DNA of 64,000 nucleotides, taken from contig JAALGY010000061.1 of assembly GCA_032358165.1 (NCBI GenBank), positions 992,001 to 1,056,000 on the forward strand. The letters are read 5' to 3'. This document shows positions 23,975 through 34,900 of the stretch, piece by piece. A program made the position numbers and the translations under genes. How positions within the stretch are numbered: position 1 is the stretch's first letter; every line of letters begins with the position of its first letter. The DNA comes from Diplosphaera chodatii. Its lineage: Eukaryota; Chlorophyta; Trebouxiophyceae; Prasiolales; Stichococcaceae. Below the pieces are notes generated by a model. It saw only the letters and a list, made by a program, of their open reading frames with translations, did not search any database and was not told the DNA's origin.

Positions 23975-25104
23975 CTTCTTGACCGTGTCCCAGGGGCCTT
24001 CGCTCTACTACCACCTTGCTGATCTTCTTTTTGTTCCAGTCCTGCGAGGTAGATGCTGTGCCACCCAACACCGCGGGCTATCAAGCTCGAGCCTTGATTA
24101 CCAAGCTCCAAGCTGACCACCCCGCAACTCACGTCTGGCGTGCCCTGTCCAACAGTACACTACTTCACGAAACGGTCTGCACGACTGCTGTCAGTGCGAT
24201 CCAGCTTTCTTGGCACCAAACTTTGTCAGCAGGCTACACAGCAAAGACCTCGACCATATTTACTAAGGAGACAGCCAAACAGCTATATGGCATGCGGCGG
24301 TGCAAGCCAATGGCAGCGTGACTTGCTTTGCATAGAGGCTTCTGCTTACAATGTATGACTTTGAGGGCAGCACACCCACATTCGCGCTGATGTATGTCCC
24401 TCATGTCACGCGCCAGCCACGTGGCGTTGATGCAGATTCCTCAAAATGCAGAGGTTGCAGCGCCCTCATCAGAGCCAGACACGGTGTGCAATTGTGAGCG
24501 AGCTAGTGAAGAGAAATTCACTAGCAGAAGCACTCCTTGCTCACGCTCAGTCTATGTTCGAACTCCATTGCACCTGGCTCAAGCCATGCACGCCAGCTGG
24601 CGGCGGCTAGCTGCATCGATTTCCACCAGCGGTCCGGCTTGATGTGGGTAAAGGTGCAGCAACCACGGAACCACGGCATTGATAACAGCTTGCAGTCCGT
24701 TCCGGGTCAGCCCAACCGTGTTTGCTGTGCAACCAGGAATCAGACGGTAACTAAACACCATGCCAAAACCACAGGACGACACCATAGTGAACCTGATGTG
24801 TGCACGCTGCAGTGGTGCAACACGGTGACGAGATACTACTGGAGCAGAAATGCAGAGTCTGCTGCGGCTGAACAGTTCAAGCCACCCTTGACAGCCGCTG
24901 ACCATGGACGACGCCCACCCTAGGCATTGTTTTGTTCTGGACCAAGATGCGCTGTGTACTGCCGTCGGAAGCGTGTTGCACTTGCTCTGGTTGAGCCGCC
25001 AGAAGCTTATGCTGCACTGCTTGTCACCTCAGCCCTGATGGAGGCTGTCATGATGCTGCCAAACGTGTTAGCAGCACGGCTCAGAGCTGCACATCCCTCG
25101 GGTC
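23975..25104. other. Intergenic region; contains a small hairpin
   Basis: About 1.1 kb between the prolyl hydroxylase start and the stop of the Grx-DEP-DUF547 gene. No coding exon could be supported. A perfect 9-bp-arm inverted repeat, GCTAGTGAA / TTCACTAGC with a 6-nt loop, lies at 24502-24525. Confidence 0.5.
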
Positions 25105-28100
25105 TCAATCATCCTCTGGTGGCTCCCCGCAATTGTTGAGTGACCAGTCGTAAGGCTTGTACGAGATCTTGACGTTGTCGGGGCCCAGGTGTGCGAGCAA
25201 GTCCTCGAGCTCATGCGCTGGGCCGTCCGGCAGGAAGCGCAGCAGCCATGGCAGCATCTGCGTGCCACGTCGAGCCCGAAATCAGCAGCAGATCGTCTTG
25301 GTTGCAATCGTCTTGTAGGTTGTGCTCAGCAGCACCTCAAAACCGTACTGTGCACCAACCACAGGCAGCAACTGTGACACTCGGCAGGCTGGCACACGGA
25401 AGCAGGAGCAAATGAGAGGGAGGTGGACGCACCACATCAGGCGGCCCAAAGTCATCTGCATACCATTTGAAGATCATGGACAGCGCCACACTTCGGCCCT
25501 CGTGATCCACATTCACCTCCCCTGCAGCGCAGAATTGTATGTGCGCATACTCATCCAATGAAGACGTAATTGCAAGCCAGATGCTGGCTGGGTGTCTGAT
25601 CTACCCAGTGAACGTAACATGCAGGGTTTCATGCGCAGCACACCCTCGCAGAAGGCAGCGGCGGCTGCATCAAGGCCTTCGTCCAGCTCCTCAGGGGTGT
25701 ACACGCGGATGGGCGGGCAACTCTTCGCACCACAGACCAGTGCAAAGTGGATGCGCTTGTCCATTGGCTGCACCGCCTGCACCATTGAGTTGCTCATGGT
25801 TCAGCTTGCATTAAACCTCAGGAACAGGGGCCCGACGAGTGCACATCAAACTCAACGACAGTTTTCTGCACTGAAGCGATGTTGAGGTACCATCTCCGAC
25901 TGCCACGTGTGCGTCTGAGCTGGCGGTGGTGGACACACATGGCAGTGCCTCACCAGGCGGGCGCGCGGGTCCTTCTTCTTGAAGGTGTTGCTGGCCCAGC
26001 GGGGCCGGCCCAGCAGGACGCCGATGGACGCGGGGCTGGGCGCGTTGCCCCGCAGCACGCCGTGCTCGATGTCGTTGCAGCTGAACTCCATGCCGCCGAT
26101 GTTGTACCGCACAGCGGAGAACCACGCCAGCCTGAGCATGCAGGACCACAAGGTGACGTGAGCTGCCACCAGGAAGGGCATTTTTTAACTGATAGTGCAC
26201 TGAGCTGGATGATTGCCGAACTGCTGTCAAGATGATGCGTCTGAACGGGCGGCAATTAAGACGGTGCTGCATGCCGCATGCGGAACGCACCGCTTGAGGG
26301 TCGACTCGGCTGGGCCAAACAGCACCATGCCATGGATGACCAGCGCATTGTAGATGTTGATGAAGAATGCTGTCAGCTCTCGTCTGTCCAAATATGTCAG
26401 GTCAACCTGTGGCACACAAGTTGGCTGAAAAGGCTGAGGAGAACAACCATGGACAGACAGCTGTGACTATGGCCGCGCACAGCAGGTTGGTGCAGCATGC
26501 ATCACCAGCACACACCTTTGTCAGCTCCGCAGAGGCAGTGATATAGTCCCGGAAGCCCACATCGTGGGCAAGGCTAGCATAGTCTACGCCGCGGCCATCT
26601 GCTGCCAGATGTTTGGCGTACAGGCCAGATATGAGCGTGCGCAGGCCCTCTGCCACCTGCAAAAGGGTATGAACTGCAATGTAAGGAGGTGCCAAATTAA
26701 AATCATTGATGATCGATGGACTTCACGAGCCATGGCGTGCTCGTACACCAGGGTATCAGACTCGAGGACCAGTGGGCTGATTACGCAGACACAGTATTTG
26801 CTCACCTGCGAAGCGGGGTGTGCGTCGCCATACCATGGCACCTGTACATTCAAGCACTCTCCCCAGCCCGCGTGCGGTGCATCATCCACCAGTTGCAGCA
26901 CTGTGCCTGCTGACGGTGGCGCCCCCATGCCTGTTTGCACGCAACATTCAAAGCCTGGCCTCGGTAGTTTGGCCCCACGTGGTGGCCGTTTCAACTGTAC
27001 GGCTCGACACGTTTGTGTGTGTCACAATGCACAGAGGCATTGATCCAGACAGGTCATTTGGGTTATGGCGACGCAATACACCAGAGCCGTACACATCAAG
27101 GAGCAGGCAGGCCCGCTGCATCTATGGTCATTTCCGTCAGAGGATGCATGCATTGACTCTTGCCCGCCCACCTGGCTCCACTGTTGCGAGGTCGGCTCCC
27201 GAGCCGTCTGCAACAAACAGCAGATGCGCGCGCTGCAGGTCGGACAGCAGGCCCAGGCCCGCGTCTGGTGAGGGCGTCACACGTGCTCGCCGCAGCCACT
27301 CACCGCCCTCTGCCAGCGTGAACATCCGGTTGCCATTCGGTAGCAGCCTGCAAAGCCAACGGGACACAATGTCAAGTGACGACCTGCCGTGACTGCAAGC
27401 CACGCTGGAGCAATTCTGCTGCCTCTTTGTATGACTCATTGCACAGAGGGTAGGGTGCTTCAAGGGTTGGCGACGATGACTGTGCCACCATTGTCGTGCA
27501 GAACAGTGCTGGTTGTCAACAGATGGTAGCAATGCACAGCTGTTCTCACCCTTCGCCAATCTTGCGTGCAATGCCCTGCAGGTGGCTGTACCGCTCCTCG
27601 CTCATGCCATCAGGCAAGAGTGGGCGTGGGACCGCTGCCTGTTCATACGGAGCAACACGAAACCTGGACATCTTGGAAGAGCGGCATGTCATGACAGCGG
27701 ACTGGCAAGTCACATTGTTACTATTGCAGGGCGGTTGAAATTGGCAGTTTTGAGCAGATCAGTGCTGTTAGCAGGGTGCAATGTCATGCGTCACAACATC
27801 CCGCGTGCAGTGTACCCTTGCATTCACACTGCGTGGAATGTGACACAGAAGAGCACAGCACACCGCTGGCTGCTGGGCGAGGGTGCGGTCCACGGCCTCG
27901 CGCAGGTCCGCGGGCAGCGCGGGCTCGTTGCTGCCGTCCAGCGCGTCTTTGAAACTGCCGTCTGACAGCGCTGCCTGCAGCTCCTCCGCCCCGCCAATGA
28001 GGAGGCCCCCCAGGAACACCTGTTTGTCGGCAGGGCGCCCGGTTGATGTGCTTGCCCTGAGAATGTGCTGCGGTTTTCACCAGCTAATAACATCTGCATG

Positions 28101-28579
28101 CACTGGCAGGCGAGCTGTGTGCAGGCGCATAGGGCTGCATCAGTGAAATGCACACAGCGCTGCAGAAGCACCTGCGGCACCGTGACGCGGCCAGTCGCCT
28201 GCTTGACCTCCGTCAGCAGCTTGGGGTACTGCCCCAGGTCGATCTCCTCGTATGCAATCTCTGCATCCTCGAGAGCTGTCTTTGCCTGCGCCGCATTGTG
28301 TCAGCAGTATGTCCCGCACGTGCACTCAGTGTCAAGTGCGGACTGATACATGAGGTGCAACACGCAACCAGCACCCAAAGGTGGCACCGTGTGCACCTGG
28401 TTGCAGAACTGGCAGCCAGAGGTGGTGATCAGGGCCACGGGAAGCTGGCGTGCAGCTGCGCCCGCGCTGCTGGCAATCGAGTCCTCATGCTGCAGGCTGC
28501 TGATGGCCCGCACCGCGAAGCCACCGGCTTGCATGTCATGCACCTTGCTGCCAGGCATGAACTGCTGTGTTGCTTGCAT
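25105..28579 (-). CDS. Glutaredoxin-DEP-DUF547 domain protein
   Basis: Twelve exons join in phase to 543 codons (542 aa): 28397-28579, 28172-28285, 27864-28019, 27550-27638, 27172-27347, 26806-26906, 26516-26656, 26291-26406, 25954-26131, 25644-25776, 25433-25521, 25105-25257. Residues about 46-130 are a glutaredoxin fold with active site CQFC (C56, C59) and TVPQVFLGGLLIGG. A degenerate DEP-like region follows (about 165-250). A DUF547 domain (about 280-530) shows TAFFINIYNALVIHGMV, YNIGGMEFSCNDIEHGVLRG, IHFALVCGAKSCPP and SMIFKWYADDFG. The same three-domain order is known in plant proteins, such as the Arabidopsis At4g08550 type; no biochemical role is firmly established. The chosen start is ATG 28579. 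The frame stays open upstream to an ATG at 29086, so a longer N-terminus or transit peptide is possible. Confidence 0.9.
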
Positions 28580-29892
28580 GCAGCGGCTCCTGAGACCCTG
28601 CCGTTGCTGGCAGGAGCTGCCTGCGGCTGCCACCGCCCTGCCTTTGGCGGCTGGCAAGCCCGCTAGCTCCGGAATGCACTGACGTGCCGCGGCTCCACAG
28701 CTGGCCTCCCGTGCAGCGCCTGGCCAGCTGCTGAGCTGGATGAGTCCGAGAGCAGCGAGCCGATGTCTCCGACTCAGGACTGCGACGGCATGACGGTGCT
28801 GATCTATGCTCCTGCCCTGAGCAGAGAGTTTGCCGCTGGCGCTTCTGCCGCGCCTGTCTAGGTTCCACTGTCCGGGCCAGCCCTCCCGCCGTTGCGATAC
28901 AGCGCTTGTCAGCTGATATCCGCGCCACTTGCTGTAGATGTTCAGGCTGTTATGCACCTGCAGAGCAGCATAATCAATTGATGGAAGCGCACATGTGCAC
29001 TGACCCCTGCCTGCAGAGCCACCCGGAGGAGTGCCACACCGTCGTTTGCCGGGCACAGCACTTTGGTATCCACTGTTGTTTGACATCTACATGCGTCTGA
29101 TATCTCAGTAGCCATGTGTCCGTCGTGCTGTAGATAGTACGAGGCGTGGAAACACCGAGACGGGAGTGCAGAGCCCATCGCCCACCACTCAAGCGCAAAG
29201 CATGCGGCAATGTACAGAGGTGATTATGACATCAGACACACATGGTACCGGGGTTCTCTCGCGGAAGGTGATGCATTTCGCGCCGGATGTCCGACTCGAG
29301 ACGCACCGAATTTTAGTCAGGCAGACTGTGACACGCTCGAGCGCCAAACACGTTTGACAGGAAGGACATGTGCAACCGACGTGCTCAGATCAGAACGGCT
29401 CCATCGTATGTTTACCAGGGTAGTGGAAGTTTGCATCTATGTGTCCGGCTCCCCTGCCGTGCGGCGCCTGCTGCCACTCGCTTGTTGCCACAGCACTGAT
29501 GCAGGACTACGTCACCCTGAACAGCAACAAGTGGTGTTGCGGGGCTGTCATCTACTGCGTCAGCAGGAGCCCTCTGGTGCACTTGCCCATGTGAAGCCGA
29601 CGACTGCCAGCACACAAGTGACGACACAAGGTCATTTGCAAAGGGCACCCTACAGTACTGGGTACTCGCTGTCTTGTATTATGTCCTGCTGCAGCGAGCA
29701 CTTTTGGAGGCGCGTCAAAACTGCCATTCAGATACACATGTGGCTATCCAGTGTTCGATCGTTCTCTGGCCTGGCAAGGGGAATAGGTAGGGTTCTATTC
29801 CCCTTGTGCTTGGCGGGCGAGCGAGAACGGAATATGTCACAAGTACCTGAACCAAATCCTCAGCCGGCGCAACCTTCGATACGCTGCCCATG
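28580..29892. other. Intergenic region between two minus-strand genes
   Basis: Contains the possible N-terminal extension of the Grx-DEP-DUF547 gene up to 29086 and the 3' UTR of the gluconokinase gene. No other exon with recognisable similarity or clean splice framing was found. Confidence 0.4.
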
Positions 29893-30989
29893 CTACGCAG
29901 CCGCCAAGGCTGCTGACTGCGCCAGAATGGCGTCCACAACCATGTCTGGCGGCAAGACGTCCCGGATCACAAGGAGTGGCGCCGCATCTGGGGCCAGCTC
30001 TGTACCCTGCATACCAGGGAAGACGACGTGGTTGGTGGCTGCTGTGTGCATGTGCCGCACTGCAACGCGCACGAAACGTGCGTTGTGGTGCATCTTAAAG
30101 TCGAGCAGGGCGTCATGCAGTGTGAAATGGCGTGCCTGCGTGTCCGTGCCCATGGCGGATGCCCGCTGCAGAGGTTGCTGCGTCGGCGGTGGTGGTGCCG
30201 CATCCACCTCCAGATCCGCAAGCTGTGCATCCAGCTGTGATGGCGGCATGAAGTGCTGACCTGCACGCTCCAAGCAACGTGGTGCTCGGCCACACATCTG
30301 TACGTGCACTGCTCGCGCTGTGCAACACTTGCTGCCCAAACGATGTCAGGCAGCACATGCTTGACCTGTCTTCCATCGTGCCTCAAGTCGCGCCCGCACC
30401 ACGTCTTGTGGCGGCATGAGCACTACCTGCAGACCGAGCGCAGACACACACTTTTTTGCAATGCTTTGTGCGACACGTTGCGCTCTCGAACGCAACTCTT
30501 GTATTGGAGTACGGTGCACTGGCTGAAAGTTGTGAAACTCACGAACAGAACGTGTGCTGGGCTGCCGCTTGCTGCCTTGGCTGCAAGTACATCCCGATAC
30601 TTCCGCTTGAGGGCCGAGCACGCAAACACTGTGGGCTTGTCGGCTGAGGCGTGCTTCCGAATGGCCTCTGCTAACAGCGCCAGCCATGGCATGCGGTCCT
30701 CATCTGTGAGGGGCTGCCCAGAGCGCATCTTGGCTGCAACACAGCATTTGCACGACCTCCGTAATGCATCGAATACTTTGGCAGATGCAATAATGCTGTA
30801 CAGGAGCAGATCACCACTGTGACCACCTTTGTTTGCCGCGGTGTGGAAGTCATCACCGTCAAAGAACTGGCTGCCAAGGCGTGCAGCCAGCAACTTGCCG
30901 ATGGTGCTCTTGCCGCTGCCTGTAATGCCTGCTATGACGTACGTGGTGAGCAATGGACTTTTGGGCTGGTGTCGCGCGACACTGCCCAT
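29893..30989 (-). CDS. GNTK: Gluconokinase
   Basis: Phosphorylates D-gluconate with ATP to 6-phosphogluconate, feeding the pentose phosphate pathway. Five exons (30827-30989, 30543-30733, 30366-30426, 30208-30260, 29893-30006) give 193 aa, close to the family's usual 170-190. Motifs are the P-loop GITGSGKST (residues 21-29), FFDGDDFHTAANK, MRSGQPLTDEDRMPWL, FACSALKRKYRDVL and QHFMPPSQLDAQLADLE, followed by a C-terminal VVDAILAQ helix. The start is the ATG at 30989-30987; the upstream frame has no ATG. The last intron (30007-30207) is 201 nt, in frame and stop-free, so retention would give a 260-aa protein. The gene is divergent from the SOS1 gene. Confidence 0.94.
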
Positions 30990-31901
30990 TGCCGCATGGC
31001 CTGCACGCCCACAGGTGGTGACTGGCGCCCTGTGCACCCACCAACGCGGAAAATCACAATTTCGAATACAGGCAGACGCGTTGAACTGCTGCTCTACAAA
31101 ACTGTCTGATGTCTGAGTCTTGCTACATGGCTGGATCCCTTTCGAAGCTGGGAACTGACTTGCAGGCAATGCATGTGCAGGTGCAGTTGGAGGTGTTGAT
31201 GAGTTCAGCTCTACCGCAAGCCGGGACGCAGTTTGCAGATCACGCTGCAGCCTTTCACATAAGAGTGAAGACGTGCAAGTGCGGCGTGTCTGTTCATCTA
31301 GCGCGTGTTGGCTGCTGATGTGTCATGAGGTGAACGTCACGTGAGTGTCGGAGTGCAGCACTGATGCACGCACTGAACATGTTGGCACGCTTGAAACTGC
31401 AGATGATAATCAGCTTGAGGCGGTGTGTGCACCTCGGTGAGCGACTCGGCCGGATGACTTGGCCGCCCCCAATTCCGATACGGCAGCCTGAAACTCGCCT
31501 TCGCCAGCACACTTGTCACCAGCTTCGTGATTCCAGTTCAGCGCTGAGATAATAGCAGGCAACATGGTATGTCACGACCTTAGCGAATGAGGAGTACCCA
31601 AAACTGGTGGCAGTAGGTGCCCTAACCCGAAGTTCGAGATGCAGACGGGGGACTGGCCAGGTTGGGCTGCCGCAGCGTTGCTGCAGAACGCCTCATCTGT
31701 GATCAATGTCAGAACGTTGGCAAAGGGCCACAGGGACAAGGATATATGCGAGCATGCCACGTATGAGCATCGCATAGACGGTGCGCGCCATGTGCTATTC
31801 TGCAGCATGCCAATGCCGACCTGCAAGATGCCTGCTAGCAACCTCCAGCTCTGGCGAACTGAATGAGGCGTGTGCATGTGTGATGCAGATCCGGACAGGT
31901 G
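30990..31901. other. Divergent intergenic region, gluconokinase / SOS1
   Basis: About 0.9 kb carrying both promoters. A 51-codon minus-strand frame (31410-31565, starting MLPAIISALNWNHEAGDK) is open but unrecognised; it could be an upstream ORF or chance. No other feature is supported. The true first exon of SOS1 may also lie here. Confidence 0.4.
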
Positions 31902-34900
31902 ATGCTCGCTGGACGATCTGACCACGATTGCGACACACAGCACAGCATGGGCCTGCTGCAAATGCTCCCTTGCTGTGGGTGCATCATTGGTTTTGCATCA
32001 GGGCAATGCAACTCACTGCTGAACAGCTGGCTACTCTCTGATGACAGGTACAACTTCTGCCCGATACCTGAGTCGGGCGAGGATGCAGTCCTCTTTGCAT
32101 CCCTCGCATTGGTGTTGGCCTGCCTGCTCAGCGGCCGACTCTCTGCGCTGTGGGTGTTCATTGCAGGTAAAGTCTGGATGCATGTGGAGTCATGCAGACA
32201 TGTTTGCGACACCCCGGCTTGCATGACGGACTGCCAAAGGGGGAACAACAACTGTGGTGTTCAAACTCATCTGCAGGCGGTGCGCTGCAGCTGTTCAACA
32301 GTGTGTGCAACTTGGGGCCGCTGTCAAATGCCTTCGCGATCTGGCTGTCCATCTCGCCAGCAGACCTCTTCCTGTACATCTTCCTGCCGCCGCTGCTGCT
32401 GGACAGTGCCGTGCGCATGGAGTGGTTCGTCTTCAGAAAGGTTGGACCCTGCCCATGTAGTACAATACTACATGAAGTGCAATGATCATGCAGTGCGTGG
32501 ATGGACAGCCCTCAGCATTGTGGTTCTCTTGCTGTGCAGGTCATGCTGCAGGTGTTCACATTCGCATTTCTGGTGGTGATTGGTTGCGTGATCATCATGA
32601 CACCAATAATGCTGTATGTCTTCCGTCTGACGGTGAGCAGCATTGCCAGCTTTGACTGGCCTGCACCACAGCTGTGACCTGGGTTCTGTTTTGGTTGGAC
32701 ATGAACCCTAGACGTCTGCACATGGTCAACATCCAAACGTCCCCTTGCATGAGCAGGACCTCGGGTGGCACTGGCAACATGCTGCCTTGTTCTCGTCTAT
32801 GGTTGCGTCCACCGATGCGGTCGCGGTCTCAGCTATCCTGCACTCAGGTGCTTGCAGGGCATGGTCCCAGTGGCATCATGCAGAGTTGTTGTTATGGTGG
32901 CTCGTTCATGAGTACAGCTCACGAAACTTTTGGTACAACATCAGATGCTGTCCTCTCGCTGCAGCTGGCGTCGGTCCAGAGTTGCTGGCGGTGCTCGAGG
33001 GCGAGTCGCTCTTCAACGACGCCAGCTCAATCACGCTCTTTGAGGTGCAATGTGCTAGGCTTTGGCCAGACGCTCTGCTGTTGTAGTGATGCTCGTGCAG
33101 TCCTCATACCAACTTCTCCTGGCTGGATTCCAGCCTACATGGCAGCGGCGCTGAATGTGCAGCTTGCCGCCACCCAGTCCCTGCACTGCTGAGCCGGCCG
33201 ATGTGGCATCTCTGCCTGTTCGTAGGTGTTTCTGGGCCTGGTGGTACGGCTGGAAAGCGGCAAGCATGACATGAGCTTCGCCGCTACTGCGCTTGACCTT
33301 GTTAAGCGCATCGTCTTCCTGTCTGTCGGTATGGCATGTCTTTCCACCAGCCAATGCTCCTGTTGTGTGGTGTATGCATGCAGACCGCAACTGTGCTGGT
33401 GCAAGCAGGCTCAATCTTGAGCTGACTCTGCACACTCTGAGCAAATGCATGCCATTGCTGGCCAACACAGGTGGTGCGCTGATCGGCTACGCCTTTGGGG
33501 TTGCCACACGCTACCTGCTCAAGTGGCTACAGAACCATGGTGCTAAGCCACCCCAGGTGCATCCTGACGACAATCCCACAGTATTGGGGTGTGCATATCC
33601 ATGGCCGTTTTTATGGCAGCTGCTCATGTGCTTCGTCCGGGCATTTCACAGCTGCTGACTTCAAGGCATCGTTGGTGAGGATGCTGGATTCATGAAATGA
33701 GCTCAAAGGCCGTGCTCTGTCGCATGTTGACAGGAGCTGGCCATCACGCTGGCAATGGCCTACCTGGCCTTCTACGTGGCAAACTCCCCGGCCATCGCTG
33801 GCACATCCGGCGTGGTGGCTGTAGTCATTATGGGCATCTATGGCAGTGCCACTGGCAAGTGGGACATGTCGCCGCGCACTGCTGAGAGCGGTCACTTCTT
33901 CAGGTGAGGGACAGCGGGTCACAGGAGCAAGGTCTCAAGGGTCAGGCAGGCATCTCATGTGCAGCAAAGCGCCTGAGCATGCACATGCACCCTGTGTATC
34001 AATTGTTGGCTTGAGCATGCTCATGCACCCTGCACCGGCAGCGTGGTCCATCATCAAGAGCACGGGCACGAACTACCGCCAGTCACCTACTGCATGTTGA
34101 CTGACTTCCTCCGCCATGCAGTTTCTGGGATACCGTCAGCTTTGCCGTCAATGGCATTGTGTTCTTCTTTGCCGGCACGTCTGCGGTCAACTTCTTTGTC
34201 AGGTGTGGAAGTGACCCCCATGTCCAAACACTTATGGATCCATGACATGTGAGAACAACCGTGTGCAGTATCCAGCCTGTCATCTGCATTACTGACGGCA
34301 TTTCCTCCAACTCAGTGCACCATCGTGCTGTATCGCTGCATTCAGGTCGGCAGAGGAGCTGAAGGACACGGGCACTGTGGATGTGCTGTTCGGCACCTTC
34401 TGGCGCTTGCCATTCGTCTACGTGGCCATGTTCCTGGCCCGTGCAGCGTCCATCGCGTTCTTCAAGCCCATGTTCGACTGCGCTGGCTCAGGTGCGCAGC
34501 GCACACCTGGAGTACACAGCTGCAGGTTGGGCAACATGCTACGCTCGTCCGGGTACATGTGTACGTGCGTCTTGCTGCGATCCTCCTGAAAGCAGGCAAT
34601 GCCACCGTGTGCCTGACACGAACCGCAGGCATGTCATGGGGCGTGGTCCTGTTCACGACGTTTGGCGGCCTGCGCGGCGCGGTGTCCCTGATCCTTGCTC
34701 AGATCCTGGTGCTGGATCAGGAGAAGAAAGTGCTATCCAGCCGCCACATCACTGCCGAGGTATTTGAATTTATGGGCTGCACTAGAGGACACAATGCGCA
34801 GGGCCCTGCATCATAACAGCTTGGCAGCAGAGATGGAGGCTAGCAGGCTCACCTGCCTTGCTGCTGATCTGCGCCGTCATCTGTGCTTGCAGATTGCGCT

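Noticed and set aside
28580..29086. Certain N-terminal extension of the Grx-DEP-DUF547 protein to the ATG at 29086
   Set aside because: The frame is open but the residues are unlike a typical transit peptide or domain and may cross an intron; kept only as an alternative.
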